A stretch of 64,000 bases of DNA from Euryodendron excelsum (lineage: Eukaryota > Streptophyta > Magnoliopsida > Ericales > Pentaphylacaceae). Below are positions 1 through 11,010 of the stretch, piece by piece. The stretch lies in the NCBI GenBank assembly GCA_033060915.1, contig CM065390.1:13980001-14044000 (forward strand), in the 5' to 3' direction. The translations under genes were made by a program, and so were the position numbers. Numbering within the stretch: the first letter of the stretch is position 1; each line of letters begins with the position of its first letter. The notes under the pieces were generated by a model, which searched no databases, was not told the origin of the DNA, and worked only from the letters and a program-made list of their open reading frames with translations.

Positions 1-3000
1 TTCAAACTTAGACTTTATCTCTTTCATCTCTGCTTCTGTGGAGGGCCACCGGAGGTGGTGGAGCCCTCTTTCCTCCATGGCTTCCACAAAACGCCAGGTT
101 ATTTGGGCAACGGTTGATTGGTTTATCCCAAGCAAATCACCAACAGCTGATAAAGATTCTCCAGAGCTCAGCCTTCTTAAAGCAACAGCTACTCGATCAT
201 TCAGAGATAAAAGCTTGCCATTAAGATCGGTGAAGTTTGCAGGCTTAGCCATCATCTCTTCCTTCACGAGTGAACTGACGTAGTTAAATGTCTTTCTTGA
301 AATCTTGAAAACAGATTCAAATTTAGGTAGATCCTTTAATTGGGATGAAGGCCCTGAAATAAAATAAATAAATAAAAGGGAAATAATCATTCATGTCATG
401 AATTATTTGAAACATTCCAGTCAAAATTCCTGGGGGAAAACAAATATTAATGCCACTGCTCACTCTCTGCCTCGTCAAAATCTAAGGGTACCATCAAAGC
501 ATAAGGAATGTATGTTTTCACAAAGCAGACAAAAATACAAAAATGCCCTCAAAATGGTGGTGTGGAGTCCATATTACAGTCATTCTGAGATAAATCTGCC
601 CAGATATGATAAACCACATGCTCAAACAGCCAACAAGTATTCAGATAATTTCAACAGCATTTTTATACCTGGGTTGTCAAAAGATGCCTACTCAGAATGT
701 ACTGCTTGTTATAACAGCAAAGTCTTTTTATACCTGAATCTGTGTCACTATGTACTGCTTGTTTGAATAGGGTTTTGCTTGCCATTAATGGTTACATATC
801 TCAAACAGCATTTTTATACCTGGGTTGTCAAAAGATGCCTTATAACAAGCAGTACATTCTGAGTAGGCATCTTTTGACAACCATAATTTCAACCCGCACA
901 TAGTGATACACAACCTTATAACAAGCAGTACCTTCTCAAAGACTTTGTTCTTTGTTGTGGATACTGTATGTCAAAAGGTTTCTTTTATTGGATTCTTCAG
1001 CCCTGATGAGGTTTATGAGTTTCTCTCAGTACACATAATAACAACACATTAGTTTTGATTTTGATTTTCTATTTTTTCGGTGTGGATCATCCCCCTGAAT
1101 TATTACTGGTTCCTTCCACAAAGATTGGTTCTTTTGGAAGAGCAACACATATCTCAAGGGGATCTAATTAAAGCATTCCCTCTAACCTATAGAAAAATTT
1201 TCTTCCAATTTTGTCTTTTCTGTATTTGATGCTATCATTGGGAAAAGAACTTCATGTGGGAAAGGGAACAAATTTCAAGCCTTGGCATTTTAAAGCAAAA
1301 CAACATAATGGAATAGGAAACATGACAAAATGCAGCATTTGGGGGAGAGAGGTAGTAGTAAATAAACTACATCACATTTTCTCTACGGTCAAGATTGGAA
1401 ACATGCACCATTGAAGCCATTCGAGATTGTCTAAGGAGCTGTATCTCAAAAGTCAATAAATTGACGACATATTTCGAGTATCAGGTCAACCCATGCTAGG
1501 TTATTGTGAACTGATTAAGAACAGAAAACTCTGGAATGATTTCTGCTATGATCCATAAGAAAAGAACCCGCAACAAAATTAATTACTAGGAGAGTTAATT
1601 CCAATAGTAACCATTAATGGCAAGCAAAACCCTATTCAAATTTTGAGGCTATTCATAAATGTGAAACTAGCTAAAATAACATTATGCCAGATGATCAAAA
1701 ATAAAATAAAAAATATATATATCACAACAAAAACTCATAATTCTAGTTTTTCGAAAAGTCAGAACTTTACACCCTAGATATAATAAGCACATACTTTGCT
1801 AGTTGACTTATGAAAAGGAAAAGAAAATGAATGACAAAGAGATCAAGTAGTGTGTATCAGGAAGCAGAACTAACAATTAGACCTTAGTATATTATCCAAC
1901 AAAGACAACTACTCATCTCCCATTACAGATGCATGCATGTATTGATTGGTAAGGGTCAGATAGTGGTCCTAAGTGAGGCATGGGACTCTGAGTGGAATAC
2001 GGATCTCTTCTCTTGCTGAGATAGTGAGACAAAACCTTTTCCTTTTTTTTTTTTTTTGGGCAATCACTACGTCAGTATTTGACTAATCAAACTATCAACC
2101 AGAATTTACAACACTTTACGAGCCACTATAACACATTGCATCCAAATCCAGAGGAAAGAGAGGTTATAATTTCACTACATTTCATATGTAACTCCACAAT
2201 AAAATTCCTCCAAAAAAACAAACTTTACTGGCCCTTGAGGAAAAAATTATGCCAAGTTAAGACATCCTTAGTTTGGGAGAATGTTAAATAACTATTACAT
2301 TTAATATGAACAAAACACGTAATACTTTTGTTGGAATAAAAATACCAATTGTGAACAATTTGATGGATTGAGATATTATAAATCACCAAATCTAGATTTT
2401 GTCTGGTTATCAGATCTCATCTGGTTAGTCAGTGTACAATGATATGAATCCCCGGTTTTGGCTATCCATAAAACTCTCAATTTGTCAACATACACAGCAA
2501 GATTTATTCCAATGGCATAACTAATCAGCAATAAAGGCAACCAATATGAGTCTTTATGTACTTACAACTCTCATCCTGAAATGCAGCAGTGTTGAAATTT
2601 GAGATCGATTCTTACATCAATGCTAATCAGAACAAGCCTTTAACTAAGAAATATTGTACCAAATGAAGCAATGAAGCCAAGAACCAAAGTGAGGGACAGA
2701 GTGCACTGAGAACATAGTCAACGAGTGTGTATATGACCGAGTGAAGAACGAATATATATATATAAAACAAACTACCTGAAAGTAGGTTATGTGTGCATGA
2801 AGAAGCGCCAAAAGCTTCACAAGCTAAAAACAACCATTCATCTGTGTGTCTACAGATGTGCATGCTGCACTTGAATGCCACATCAAATTATTATCCAAAA
2901 TAATTGACAACATATCACTTTATGTTGTGATAAACAAGCACGCAGCAGCCTTATAGATGAAAACTTTACCCATCCTCAATTGTGAACTCTTTGGTTGACA

Positions 3001-6000
3001 TTACAAACCAATCTAATAGTCTCCCATTTCAAGCCCAAAGTTATGTTCCATTATTCTAAAATTTTCCAGTAGACCTGTCGCATGTTAAAAAATTTACCAG
3101 TCATATAAAACTATACAAGACTAGTAACATCTCACAATTATAAGATTCATGATACAGTAGACATGAAGCTAATAAAGTTGGCTTTCTGAAGCATGCAGCG
3201 GTAAGGATGCATACATCTTATCCTCCCCAAACCCCACAGTGGTGGGAGCCTAGTGCACTGGACTGCCCTTTTTTACTCAGAAGGGAATTATTTCAACACT
3301 TTGAACTCCTTGCTAATTCTATTTGCATCTTCTTTGGCCATCCCAACACCTTTTCTAGATCTTTAAATTCGCATAACTAAGTTTCTCATGTTGTTCATGG
3401 CCTGTCATGCACATCTGAATGATCTCCTGATCTCCATTCCTTCATTTCACCAAATTAGTCGGAAATAATCAATTATGCTATCCAAAATATTCTCTCTGTC
3501 TCTCCTCTTTCTCCTTCTATTATGTTGTCCATTGTTTCAATTAGATTATATCAACCTCTCGAGCACAAACACTTCAAGAAGTCGGCATGCACAAACACTT
3601 TAAGTAAGGAGATGAATTCTGATATTACATATTTTGTGAATTTAGAATACTCAATAACCTTATCATGTCTGGATGTATCCATAAAACTTTATTTTCAAAT
3701 TTTTTATAATATGGGGATGTTAATATTGAGTGCCTGTATCCTGCAACATGTCCATGCTGTATAGACATCAGCATCCTTTTTTAACTACCTATTCTTAGTT
3801 GTCTTATTGCCTACTAAGTTTCTACCCTTTATTTTGGAATGCATCAAACAGAACATGTCCACTTTAATAATGAAGCTATTAAATCTATGGGAAACATCCT
3901 TCTCCATCTCCTTCCTCATGCAGTGAAAGGAAAAATGATGGTTCACAAAGCACCTCACTTGGCCATACTTGTCAATACCACTACATCTTGCTCGGCCATA
4001 ACAGTCAAATATATGGGAGCCAAAACAAGAAGCTTTCTGGTAAAAGCAAAAAGTTGTTGCTTTCAAGAGAAATTTTTTTTTTACTTTTCTCATATAACTG
4101 CCCTAACCATCATTTGAGTGATACATGTCCGCAATGAAATAACACTTTAAACAGCAGGCTGATTAAGAAGCACAAAAATATGGCAAATATGTACAATGTC
4201 AAGTAGTAACCCATAAAAGGGGAAAAAAATGTATTCCAGTAAAGGGCTAAAACTTCAACCAAAAAAAAAACATTCCACACTGAACATGTTTTTCCATGTC
4301 GTGTCTTAGGATCACTGCACCAAATCATTCCAACCACAATAGCAACAAAGAAAAAAACTAGCCCACAAGCATAACAAGAATCACATGGGACAATCCTAGC
4401 CTATGATTGTAGCATAATTTCTACACAATTCAACAAGCCCTAGGATACTCTTACCACAACCACCTTAGACAGCAGACACCAAAACTGCATCTTGCACAAT
4501 GCATATTGATGCAGAATGGAAATCGAGAATTTCAACCTCAGAATTATATGAAACTAGGTGGTTTGATGGAAAACGTGATGGCCATCAAAATCCATAGTAA
4601 AGTATGGACCCTATTCACTCATTTAGGCCTCAAAAAGTGCAATTTTTCCTTTTTTGGAAATATTTGATTGCTTAATATCTTAGACTATACAAATCCAATT
4701 TGTCTAAGTTTTTTCCTAGTAGTTTCTTTATGTTTCTAGTTTTCAAATTTCAGCCTAACTCGAATTTTACTATTTTTGGTAATTTTCTTGTTTTCTTTAT
4801 TTTTTGCCTCAATTTCAGTAATTAGGGTTAGGGTTTGTGTTTGCTCTTTAAATACAATGAAAGGACCTTCATCCTAGACAACTTTGAGTTGATTAACAAT
4901 ATTCAAAGAGTTTTTCTCTTTACTCTTATTGTTCTTTGTGTTCTTAGTGAAGAATTCAAATAATAGTTGCCTACTTTTTGGTATCTTCGTGGTGAAGATC
5001 AACAGATCGTGGAAGGTATTCAATCTTGTAGTTTTCCATAACCGCTTGCTACAACAGTTGGTATCAGAGTATAGCTATTGTTCCTGCATCATGCCTCGTG
5101 GGGGAGGAAGACGCGGTGGTCAACATGCACCTATTGAAGCTGTGCATGAACGTGATGACATAGCCCGATTGGCGCAAAAGATCAAAGCATTGACTCAATA
5201 GTTTGCAGTCCTTATAGCTATATATCAATGTTGAGATTGATCTCCATCTATGCATTTTGTGGAGAAGGAAAAAAACTGTCAAAGAAGAAATAATTAGGAA
5301 TAAAGATATTCTTGATTTTTCAAAAGGTAATTCAGAAAATTGGGATTCACTACCAGTCTTTGATAATTACTCTGATGATGGTGACGTGTTAGATGGTGAT
5401 TTTTCATTTACATCAATAATTTTTTATGAGGAGTCATCTATTGTAGAAGAAGCATCTATTGAAGAAGAACCACACATTGATGAAGAAACCAAAAAAGAAG
5501 ATTGCAACAAATTATTTATGCAAAAAGACATGCTTCAAGTTGATTTCCTTGAATGCTTTCAATTAAATCATCATTATGAAGATCCATTCGATTTTGTAAG
5601 TTTTAACTTATCTTCTTTATGGTTTATCAAGAAATTAATTATGGAGTATTTTATTTTGACTGGACATATAGACTGAATGAATATTGTGAAAAGATTGAAA
5701 AATTTAGAGTGCACTTTCAGAATCTAAACTCGCGGACGAGTTTTTCCAACAAGGAGAGAATGATGCAAAATGAAACTTGAGAATTTCAAGCTCAGAATTA
5801 TATGAAACTAGGTGGTTTGATAGAAAACGTGATGGAGATCAAAATCCATAGTAAACTATGGACCCTATCAATTTTTGCTAGAATTCACTCGTTTAGACAT
5901 TGAAAAGTGCAATTTTGCCGTGTTTGAAAATATTTGATTGCTTAATATCTTAGCCTATACGAATCAGAATTAGTCTAGATTTTTTCCTGGTAGTTTCTTT

Positions 6001-7952
6001 ATGTTTGTAGTTTCCAAATTTGAGCCTAACTCAAATTTTACTATTTTTGATAATTTTCTTATTTTCTTTATTTTTGCCTTAATTCGGTAATTAGGGTTAG
6101 GGTTTATGTTTGCTCTTTAAATACAATGTAAGGACCTTCGTCCTAGTCAACTTTGATTTGATTGATAATATTCAGAGAGGTTATCTTTTTATTCCTTTCA
6201 CTCATTGTATTTTTGGTGAAGAATTCAACAATAGTTGCCTATTTCTGGTATCTTCGTGGTGAAGTTCAACAGATCATGAAATTTGTTCAATCTTGTGGTT
6301 TTTCATTACCACTCGCTGCATCAGTTAACCAATAACACATTCACAATTGTCACCATCACCACCATTTTAAGTTGTTAGCACAGTCATACACATAAACACC
6401 TCCTTAGTTAACACCACCACCACTGCTGCCACCTCCATCCATCATTGTCAACTCAACAACTAACATACCACCACAACCATTAGTGTCCTTCAATGTCACT
6501 GCCTCCATCAGTAACAAATTGAAAAACATAATGCCACTCAAAACCCCCAGAGTCACCTCCAAAAACAGTACAACTGTGCAAGTTTTATCGTTTTTTCTTC
6601 TTTTTTTTTCTTTGTTAAACTCAAGTACAATCTTGCATTACTTTGCTAAGGGTGCTTCTGATACTTGCTTTGCAGTGAGAGGAAGGAAAGCAAGGAAGCA
6701 AACAAATTGCTTTCCTTCTTCTTACCAATAAGAAGCCCAGCCAAACAATTTATTGGTGTTCCTCTCAATAAACAAATTTTTTAAGCCTAACTAGCTATCC
6801 CTTCAGATGAGGTGCAACAATTACGTTATGCACTTCATGAAGTCTCCCACTATTTCTGGGATGCAATCATGCAACTCAATCCGATGAAGAAAGCACGGGC
6901 ACATTTAGAAGTGAATTCGTTTTTAGGCTTTATTTAATAACATCTAGGTCTTGACGAAAGTTTAGTTCACTCTTCCGTTACTAGGAAGGAGGAAATGTAT
7001 ATTAGCAACGTGAGCATGTAGACACCCACTTTGAAGTGGATCTGCAAATAATGCAACTCGGATCATAGCGGCAAACCCTTTTAAGTTGCCTATGACTTCA
7101 TAACACCCATATGTTTAGAATCAATCCGACCGTTTAGCCAAAAACTTGTTCACAACCAAAGACTTTTATTTGTAAATTGACTAAAACAAGTATATTAGTT
7201 GAACAACTCAAAATTCAAACCAATCCCCAAAATATTTTGTCAAAAACCATTTGACCAAAACAACTCTTTTGCTGCCCTGAACACCTATTTTCACAAAATG
7301 ACAATTTCCCCATAAACAGTTTACGTTTCCAGGCTACCAAGTATACACTAATGGAGAACTTTCAGATGGGTCTTTCCCTGCCTATTGCTTTCATAATCAA
7401 TTTCCTGGAGGTAAAACACAATAAATTTCTTTTACCTAACCAAAAACGAAAATAATTTTCTAGCTATCTAGCATCATTTTAATTCCTACACTACTGTTCT
7501 CTTGGCACCCAAACCAGACCAATGGATACTTGTGAACATACAGCTTAAAAAAGAACATAGAAAACTGGAAATGTAACAGAGATGGGAGATACCCAAGTGC
7601 ATTACGTGTGCAAAATCAGCATATTTAAATCAAAGACATAACAACCATGTCCAAAAAAATTTCCCAATAAAACAAAACCTAAGTAATAGCCTCATAAACA
7701 CCATTTCAAGAATACCCAGCAAGACCAGTAACATTACCCATAATCAACCAAAGCTCAACAACAAAAATCAAGAAAGCTAATAAAGAAACGCACAGAATGA
7801 GATTGCAAGGTTTATGTACCAGTAATCCTCTTGGAGAACTCGTCCCACCAATCCAAGGGCTGGGGCTGGTACGGTAGTGAAGGGAGGGCGGCATTTTGGT
7901 CAACCTCTCTCTCCACCTTCTTCCTCCTCTTGTGCCCTCTAATGGGTCCCAT
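1..7952 (-). CDS. ALP1-like protein (domesticated PIF/Harbinger transposase), 3' end cut by left window edge
   Basis: Two exons are readable. Exon 1 is 7952-7820: it starts MGPIRGHKRRKK, a basic N-terminus, and ends DWWDEFSKRIT followed by a GT donor at 7819. Exon 2 starts at 353 after an AG acceptor and continues past base 1. The split glycine codon joins cleanly to give KRITG-PSSQLKDLPKFESVFKIS. Exon 2 carries the N-terminal part of the HARBI1/ALP1 family, including FNYVSSLVKEEM, the helix-turn-helix-like LLGINQSTVAQITWRFVEAM and GLHHLRWPS. The DDE nuclease domain would lie beyond the left edge. Known for the family: Arabidopsis ALP1 is a transposase-derived protein that joins the PRC2 chromatin complex and lacks transposition activity. 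Whether this copy keeps catalytic residues cannot be seen. The intron (7819-354) is 7.5 kb and holds an LTR element. Local protein similarity to the plant ALP1-like group is very strong; the exact orthologue is inferred. Confidence 0.85.
657..1640. repeat. Foldback cluster of perfect inverted repeats inside the ALP1-like intron
   Basis: Bases 672-713 and 841-882 are a perfect 42-bp inverted repeat (left arm begins GGTTGTCAAAAGATGCC). A roughly 32-bp direct repeat of the stretch around 657-689 recurs at 808-840, so 822-839 also pairs closely with 865-882 as a hairpin with a 25-base loop. A second perfect inverted repeat of about 33 bp pairs 762-795 with about 1607-1640 (contains GCCATTAATGG and AAACCCTATTCAAA on opposite strands). 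No transposon ends or target duplication were found around it. It looks like a template-switch or foldback rearrangement. Coordinates of the rightmost arm are good to a base or two. Confidence 0.75.
1641..4506. other. ALP1-like intron sequence without recognised genes
   Basis: AT-rich DNA with only short open frames in all six frames, none resembling a known protein. It has a T15 run near 2045-2060, a short TA run near 2753-2763 and other homopolymer stretches. It lies inside the large intron of the ALP1-like gene, so intronic sequence or old repeat debris is the simplest reading. Confidence 0.5.
4507..5056 (+). repeat. 5' LTR of the intronic element
   Basis: 550-bp repeat starting TGATGC and ending ACAACA. 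It contains a TTTAAATAC TATA-like box at about 4848-4856, and the polypyrimidine-rich middle matches the 3' copy at 5761-6323. The primer-binding site follows two bases after its end. Confidence 0.85.
5091..5201 (+). pseudogene. gag start remnant of the intronic LTR element
   Basis: An open frame from 5091 reads MPRGGGRRGGQHAPIEA and ends at a TAG after 36 codons (KIKALTQ stop). The glycine/arginine-rich start followed by a charged helix resembles the beginning of Gypsy-type Gag proteins. It sits 20 bp after the primer-binding site, where gag should begin. The lineage assignment is an inference from this short piece only. Confidence 0.5.
5257..5676 (+). other. 139-codon acidic open frame inside the intronic LTR element, function unknown
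   Basis: The frame starts MWRRKKTVKEEIIRNKD and is rich in Asp/Glu in its middle (for example IVEEASIEEEPHIDEETKKED). I recognise no domain. It lies between the gag remnant and the 3' LTR, where pol would be in a complete element. It could be a decayed spacer or non-domain part of a Gypsy polyprotein. Being open over 139 codons in AT-rich DNA is mildly notable but not proof of coding. Confidence 0.35.
5761..6323 (+). repeat. 3' LTR of the intronic element
   Basis: 563-bp copy of the 4507-5056 repeat, bounded by a purine tract on its left and ending CTGCATCA. It carries small indels against the 5' copy, for example the extra ATCAATTTTTGCTAGA near 5868. Confidence 0.85.
6324..7819. other. Remaining ALP1-like intron; CCA/CAC-rich low-complexity patch
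   Basis: Bases 6347-6480 are a degenerate CACCAT/CCACCAC low-complexity tract. The rest, up to the donor of exon 1 at 7819, is AT-rich with no supported coding frame. Confidence 0.45.
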
Positions 7953-8210
7953 CGAAACTCAAAAGACCCAGTTGATTCAAACCTCTGACAAAGAACCACC
8001 AAGCAGTCCAGTATTCGAATGAGATGATAGACAGATATCAGAACTTGAATGAAAGAGGATGGCGTCTCTGTAAGAAGGATATGAAGATGAAGATGCTTCG
8101 GTTGCAGAGGGGTGACTCGGTTTGGTCATGCAATGGTAAAATGTTTGCGGAAGTGTCGTTGAAAGCCGCCAAGGGAACCGAAAACGTTCCAAGTGCTGTG
8201 GGCCGATAGC
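7953..8210 (-). promoter_or_regulatory. Probable 5' leader and promoter-proximal region of the ALP1-like gene
   Basis: GC content is higher here than in the flanks and continues the composition of exon 1. It lies directly upstream of the ATG at 7952. In-frame material upstream (reads ...NQLGLLSF before the ATG) does not resemble family members, so the start at 7952 was preferred. A transcription start cannot be placed by eye. Confidence 0.35.
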
Positions 8211-9650
8211 ATCCTATGGGGCCTTTCTCTTTCTCTATCTTTTTGTTTTTTATTTTTCTTTTGATTGGTATACTTATTTGATTTATTGTTTTTATTTGAT
8301 GTTGTTACGACTTTTATTGATTGGCTGTAATATAATTTTAATTGATCTATCCTGTAAATTAATTTTGAGGGTTTGAGTGATATATAGTTTCACGTGATTA
8401 GGCGTTCAAACAAATGTTAAAGAGTTTTTAAACTACTTATGCAAGTCTCCAGAGTTTCTGAATTAAAATTTTAACTCCATCAGTTCTCGCTACCTAGTGC
8501 TATCTATAGCCGTAACAAGAAATGAACTAGTTTTTAGTAAAAGTTTCAGAAAGTTGTGCTACCTTGGTGCTACCTTCTTGCCATAGCTGACCAAAAAGCC
8601 TCATCGAAGATAGAGGCTTGGCATTACCTTGGCGCCGCAACCATCACTCTAGAAGATTGTTTTGGAAATCTTTCTATTCGGTTGGGATTGCTCTACAACT
8701 TCTATAAAAGTCTATGCACAATTTTTAAAGGAGTTTTGGACTAATTTGAAAGTTTAGGTTTACCCAACCTCTTCTACTATAAATATGAGATTAGAGGAAA
8801 GTCAAAGTTAGATTTTATACCTCTTCACTGCAATCTTAATAGAATATACACTATTAGAGAGATATTGAGAGAAATTATTATTTATGTGAAGAAGACATCT
8901 TTGAAGCTATAGAAGCATCCCTTTATTTCTTAGCAAAATCAAAAACTTTAAATTTTCATCACTTAGTCTTAGTGCTGCATCAAGATGGGAATTCGTGGTA
9001 TTAAATTCGTTATGATCTAAACATAGGAGAATGGTGAATTGCGATATATGCGAGCAAGATCAGTTCAACGTATATTCATGAATTTTGAGTGGGTACAATT
9101 TTAAGTTATTCTTGTGAACAATTCGTTATTTGTAGTACTTGAAGATTGGACTACAATATCTAGCGTTTGGTGGATTCCGATGATGTTATGGTGTTCAACA
9201 CTTAGCAATTACTAAAAAACTGTATCGTGTGTGGATTTGTACGCTATCATAAAGTTCAGTCCAGACAAGGAAAACACGCCCGAAAGCGTGAGAATTCATC
9301 ACTTGAGGATTGACATATCTAGGGTTGAGTTATAAGTTGATTATTTTGTATTTAGTTCTTGACAGTGATTGCTTAACTACATTAGGTCTTATGAAATTTT
9401 TTTTTTGGTTTAAGTTTCCACACTAAAAATATCGGGTGTTATCTTGTGTGTGATTTATTTATTTTTGTTTTTGTATGACATGTGATTGTGAGTGACTTGA
9501 TCATATTCATGAACTGAATAAATTATTAGATTAATTAATTGGTAATAATCAAGCACTTTAAGTAAACATAAATTCACATAGTTCAAAAATTTTAGATGTA
9601 ATCTCCATTTCTAGCTTTTAAACATATAATATTCTATTTCATAATCGCAA
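8211..9650. other. Intergenic DNA with a possible degenerate LTR fragment
   Basis: No supported gene. A TATA-like CTATAAATATGAG lies near 8777-8789. About 180 bp later comes GCTGCATCAAGATGGG, an arrangement that resembles an LTR promoter followed by a junction. I found no second copy in the window, so a solo LTR or unrelated sequence are both open. Confidence 0.25.
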
Positions 9651-9652
9651 AA

Positions 9653-9680
9653 AAAATATATATATATATATATATATATC
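9653..9680. repeat. (TA)n microsatellite
   Basis: An alternating TA run of about 12 units preceded by a short A tract. It is polymorphism-prone simple sequence with no gene nearby. Confidence 0.9.
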
Positions 9681-9709
9681 TATTTATATTATCTATACTA
9701 CTACAAAAA

Positions 9710-11010
9710 GCTAATAGTGGGGTTTTGGTCAAGATCTGTAACACCATTTTATTATTCGAAACTATCCTAAAATATTTTAAAAATTATTAATTTTGTGCAC
9801 ATCTTATCTACTCACAAAGACAAAACAGTAAAGAACTAATTTAGATTTTGTTATCGCTATCACACATTTCTTATTTTTTACAACACTCGAACAAATTAAT
9901 CTCACCCACTTAGTGAGGGTATCCTTCCAGTTACTTCAAAAAGCAACATTAAGGCTTTGGTCAGTATCTGTCATACTATTTTTATATTTCCAAACAAATC
10001 TAAAATATTAAAAAAAATTACTGTAAAAATCTCATCACTTTAAGAATAAAAAAAGTAATAGTCTACCCTTCTATTCACATGTGGGCCCCGTTCCTACATT
10101 CTCTTCAATTACACAACCCAATAATTACAGTAATTAGGCAGAAAAAGTGATAGAGTGTAGTGTATTTGTAAGATTCGGGGGGCTGCACGTGTACAGGGAT
10201 GAGTTCTTAGTAGGCTACTGCAGTGGCAAGCTGACTCCAAGAATTTGTATTGTGATCCCACATCACCTGTGGAAGAAGATGAGAAGTGCTATATATGTAA
10301 GCATTCGTATCTCCTTAATACAACTCTTTATAAAATTGTGTGAGTTAAGACCCAAAATGAATAATATTATACCATGTGGATCTTGAGTCATGACAAAATG
10401 GTATCAAAGTCAATCCCAGTCAGAAGTGTACGGATCCATCCCAATGCAAGGACGCATTGCTCGTTAAAGGGGTAAATTGTGAGACCCAAATAGCTGTACG
10501 TGGGCGGGGACGAATTCCTGACAGACTACAACAGTGGTAAGATGGCTCTAAGGATTTGTACTTGTATCTCCTTGATACAACTCATTTTAAAGTCGTGCAA
10601 GCCAAAGTCAAGATGGCTGTAAGGATTTGTACTTGTATCTCCTTGATACAACTCATTTTAAAGTCGTGCAAGTCAAAGTCGAAAGTGAACAATATTGTAT
10701 TATATGGATTCTGGATCTTGACAATACTACATGTACATAATGTGTACCATCCTTTTAGTACTATTATAAAGCAAACACTTGGGCTTTGGTATGAATCTGT
10801 CACACTATTTAACCTTCCTAAACTGTTCTAAAATATTTAAAAAATTATTTCAAAAAATCTTATCATTTCGAAGATAAAATAGTAATAGTCCTCCGTTTGT
10901 CCACATGTAGCTCATCTTTTTAACTTCTATTCAGTTACACAACCAAGTAAACACTAACAACTTATTTAATAGTAAAACAAAATTAAGTGTAATGTACTAG
11001 ATGCACATAA
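9710..11010 (+). repeat. Three diverged copies of an intergenic repeat unit
   Basis: Similar stretches start near 9720, 9955 and 10780. Each has TTGGTCAGTATCTGTCATACTATTT-like text (TTTGGT, ATCTGT, AC), then AAACTRTYCTAAAATATTT, then ATCTYATCAYTT. In the last two copies this is followed by AATAGTCY and CACATGT, with ATTCARTTACACAACC further on. Divergence is high, so they are old. The stretch also contains a 71-bp tandem repeat. I do not recognise the family. Confidence 0.6.
10539..10680 (+). repeat. 71-bp tandem duplication
   Basis: Copy 1 is 10539-10609 and copy 2 is 10610-10680. They differ at only a couple of bases (GGCTCTAAGG versus GGCTGTAAGG, GCAAGCC versus GCAAGTC). A related, more diverged stretch with GTATCTCCTTAATACAACTC lies at about 10306-10325. 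The two close copies are a recent duplication of that older unit. Confidence 0.85.

Larger units (their letters stand above)
4507..6323 (+). mobile_element. Short non-autonomous LTR retrotransposon in the ALP1-like intron
   Basis: Two direct long terminal repeats, 4507-5056 and 5761-6323, share most of their sequence: both start TGATGCA, both carry ATTATATGAAACTAGGTGG and both end in CA (3' copy TGCATCA). Right after the 5' LTR is TGGTATCAGAG (5059-5069), the complement of the initiator tRNA-Met 3' end used as a primer-binding site. The purine tract AAGGAGAGAA abuts the 3' LTR. The 700-bp interior has no protease, integrase or reverse transcriptase. It has only a short gag-like start and one 139-codon open frame. 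LTR differences (tens of bases plus indels) and the lack of a clear target duplication (GCATAT before, GTTAAC after) suggest an old insertion. It lies antisense to the host gene. Confidence 0.85.

Noticed and set aside
3785..4117. Overlapping frames of about 90-100 codons on both strands in the ALP1-like intron
   Set aside because: Both strands are open over the same stretch by chance in AT-rich DNA, with no recognisable protein text.
8556..8744. 62-codon plus-strand frame in the 8.2-9.6 kb spacer
   Set aside because: No family resemblance; it lies in what may be a degenerate LTR. Not supported as a gene.
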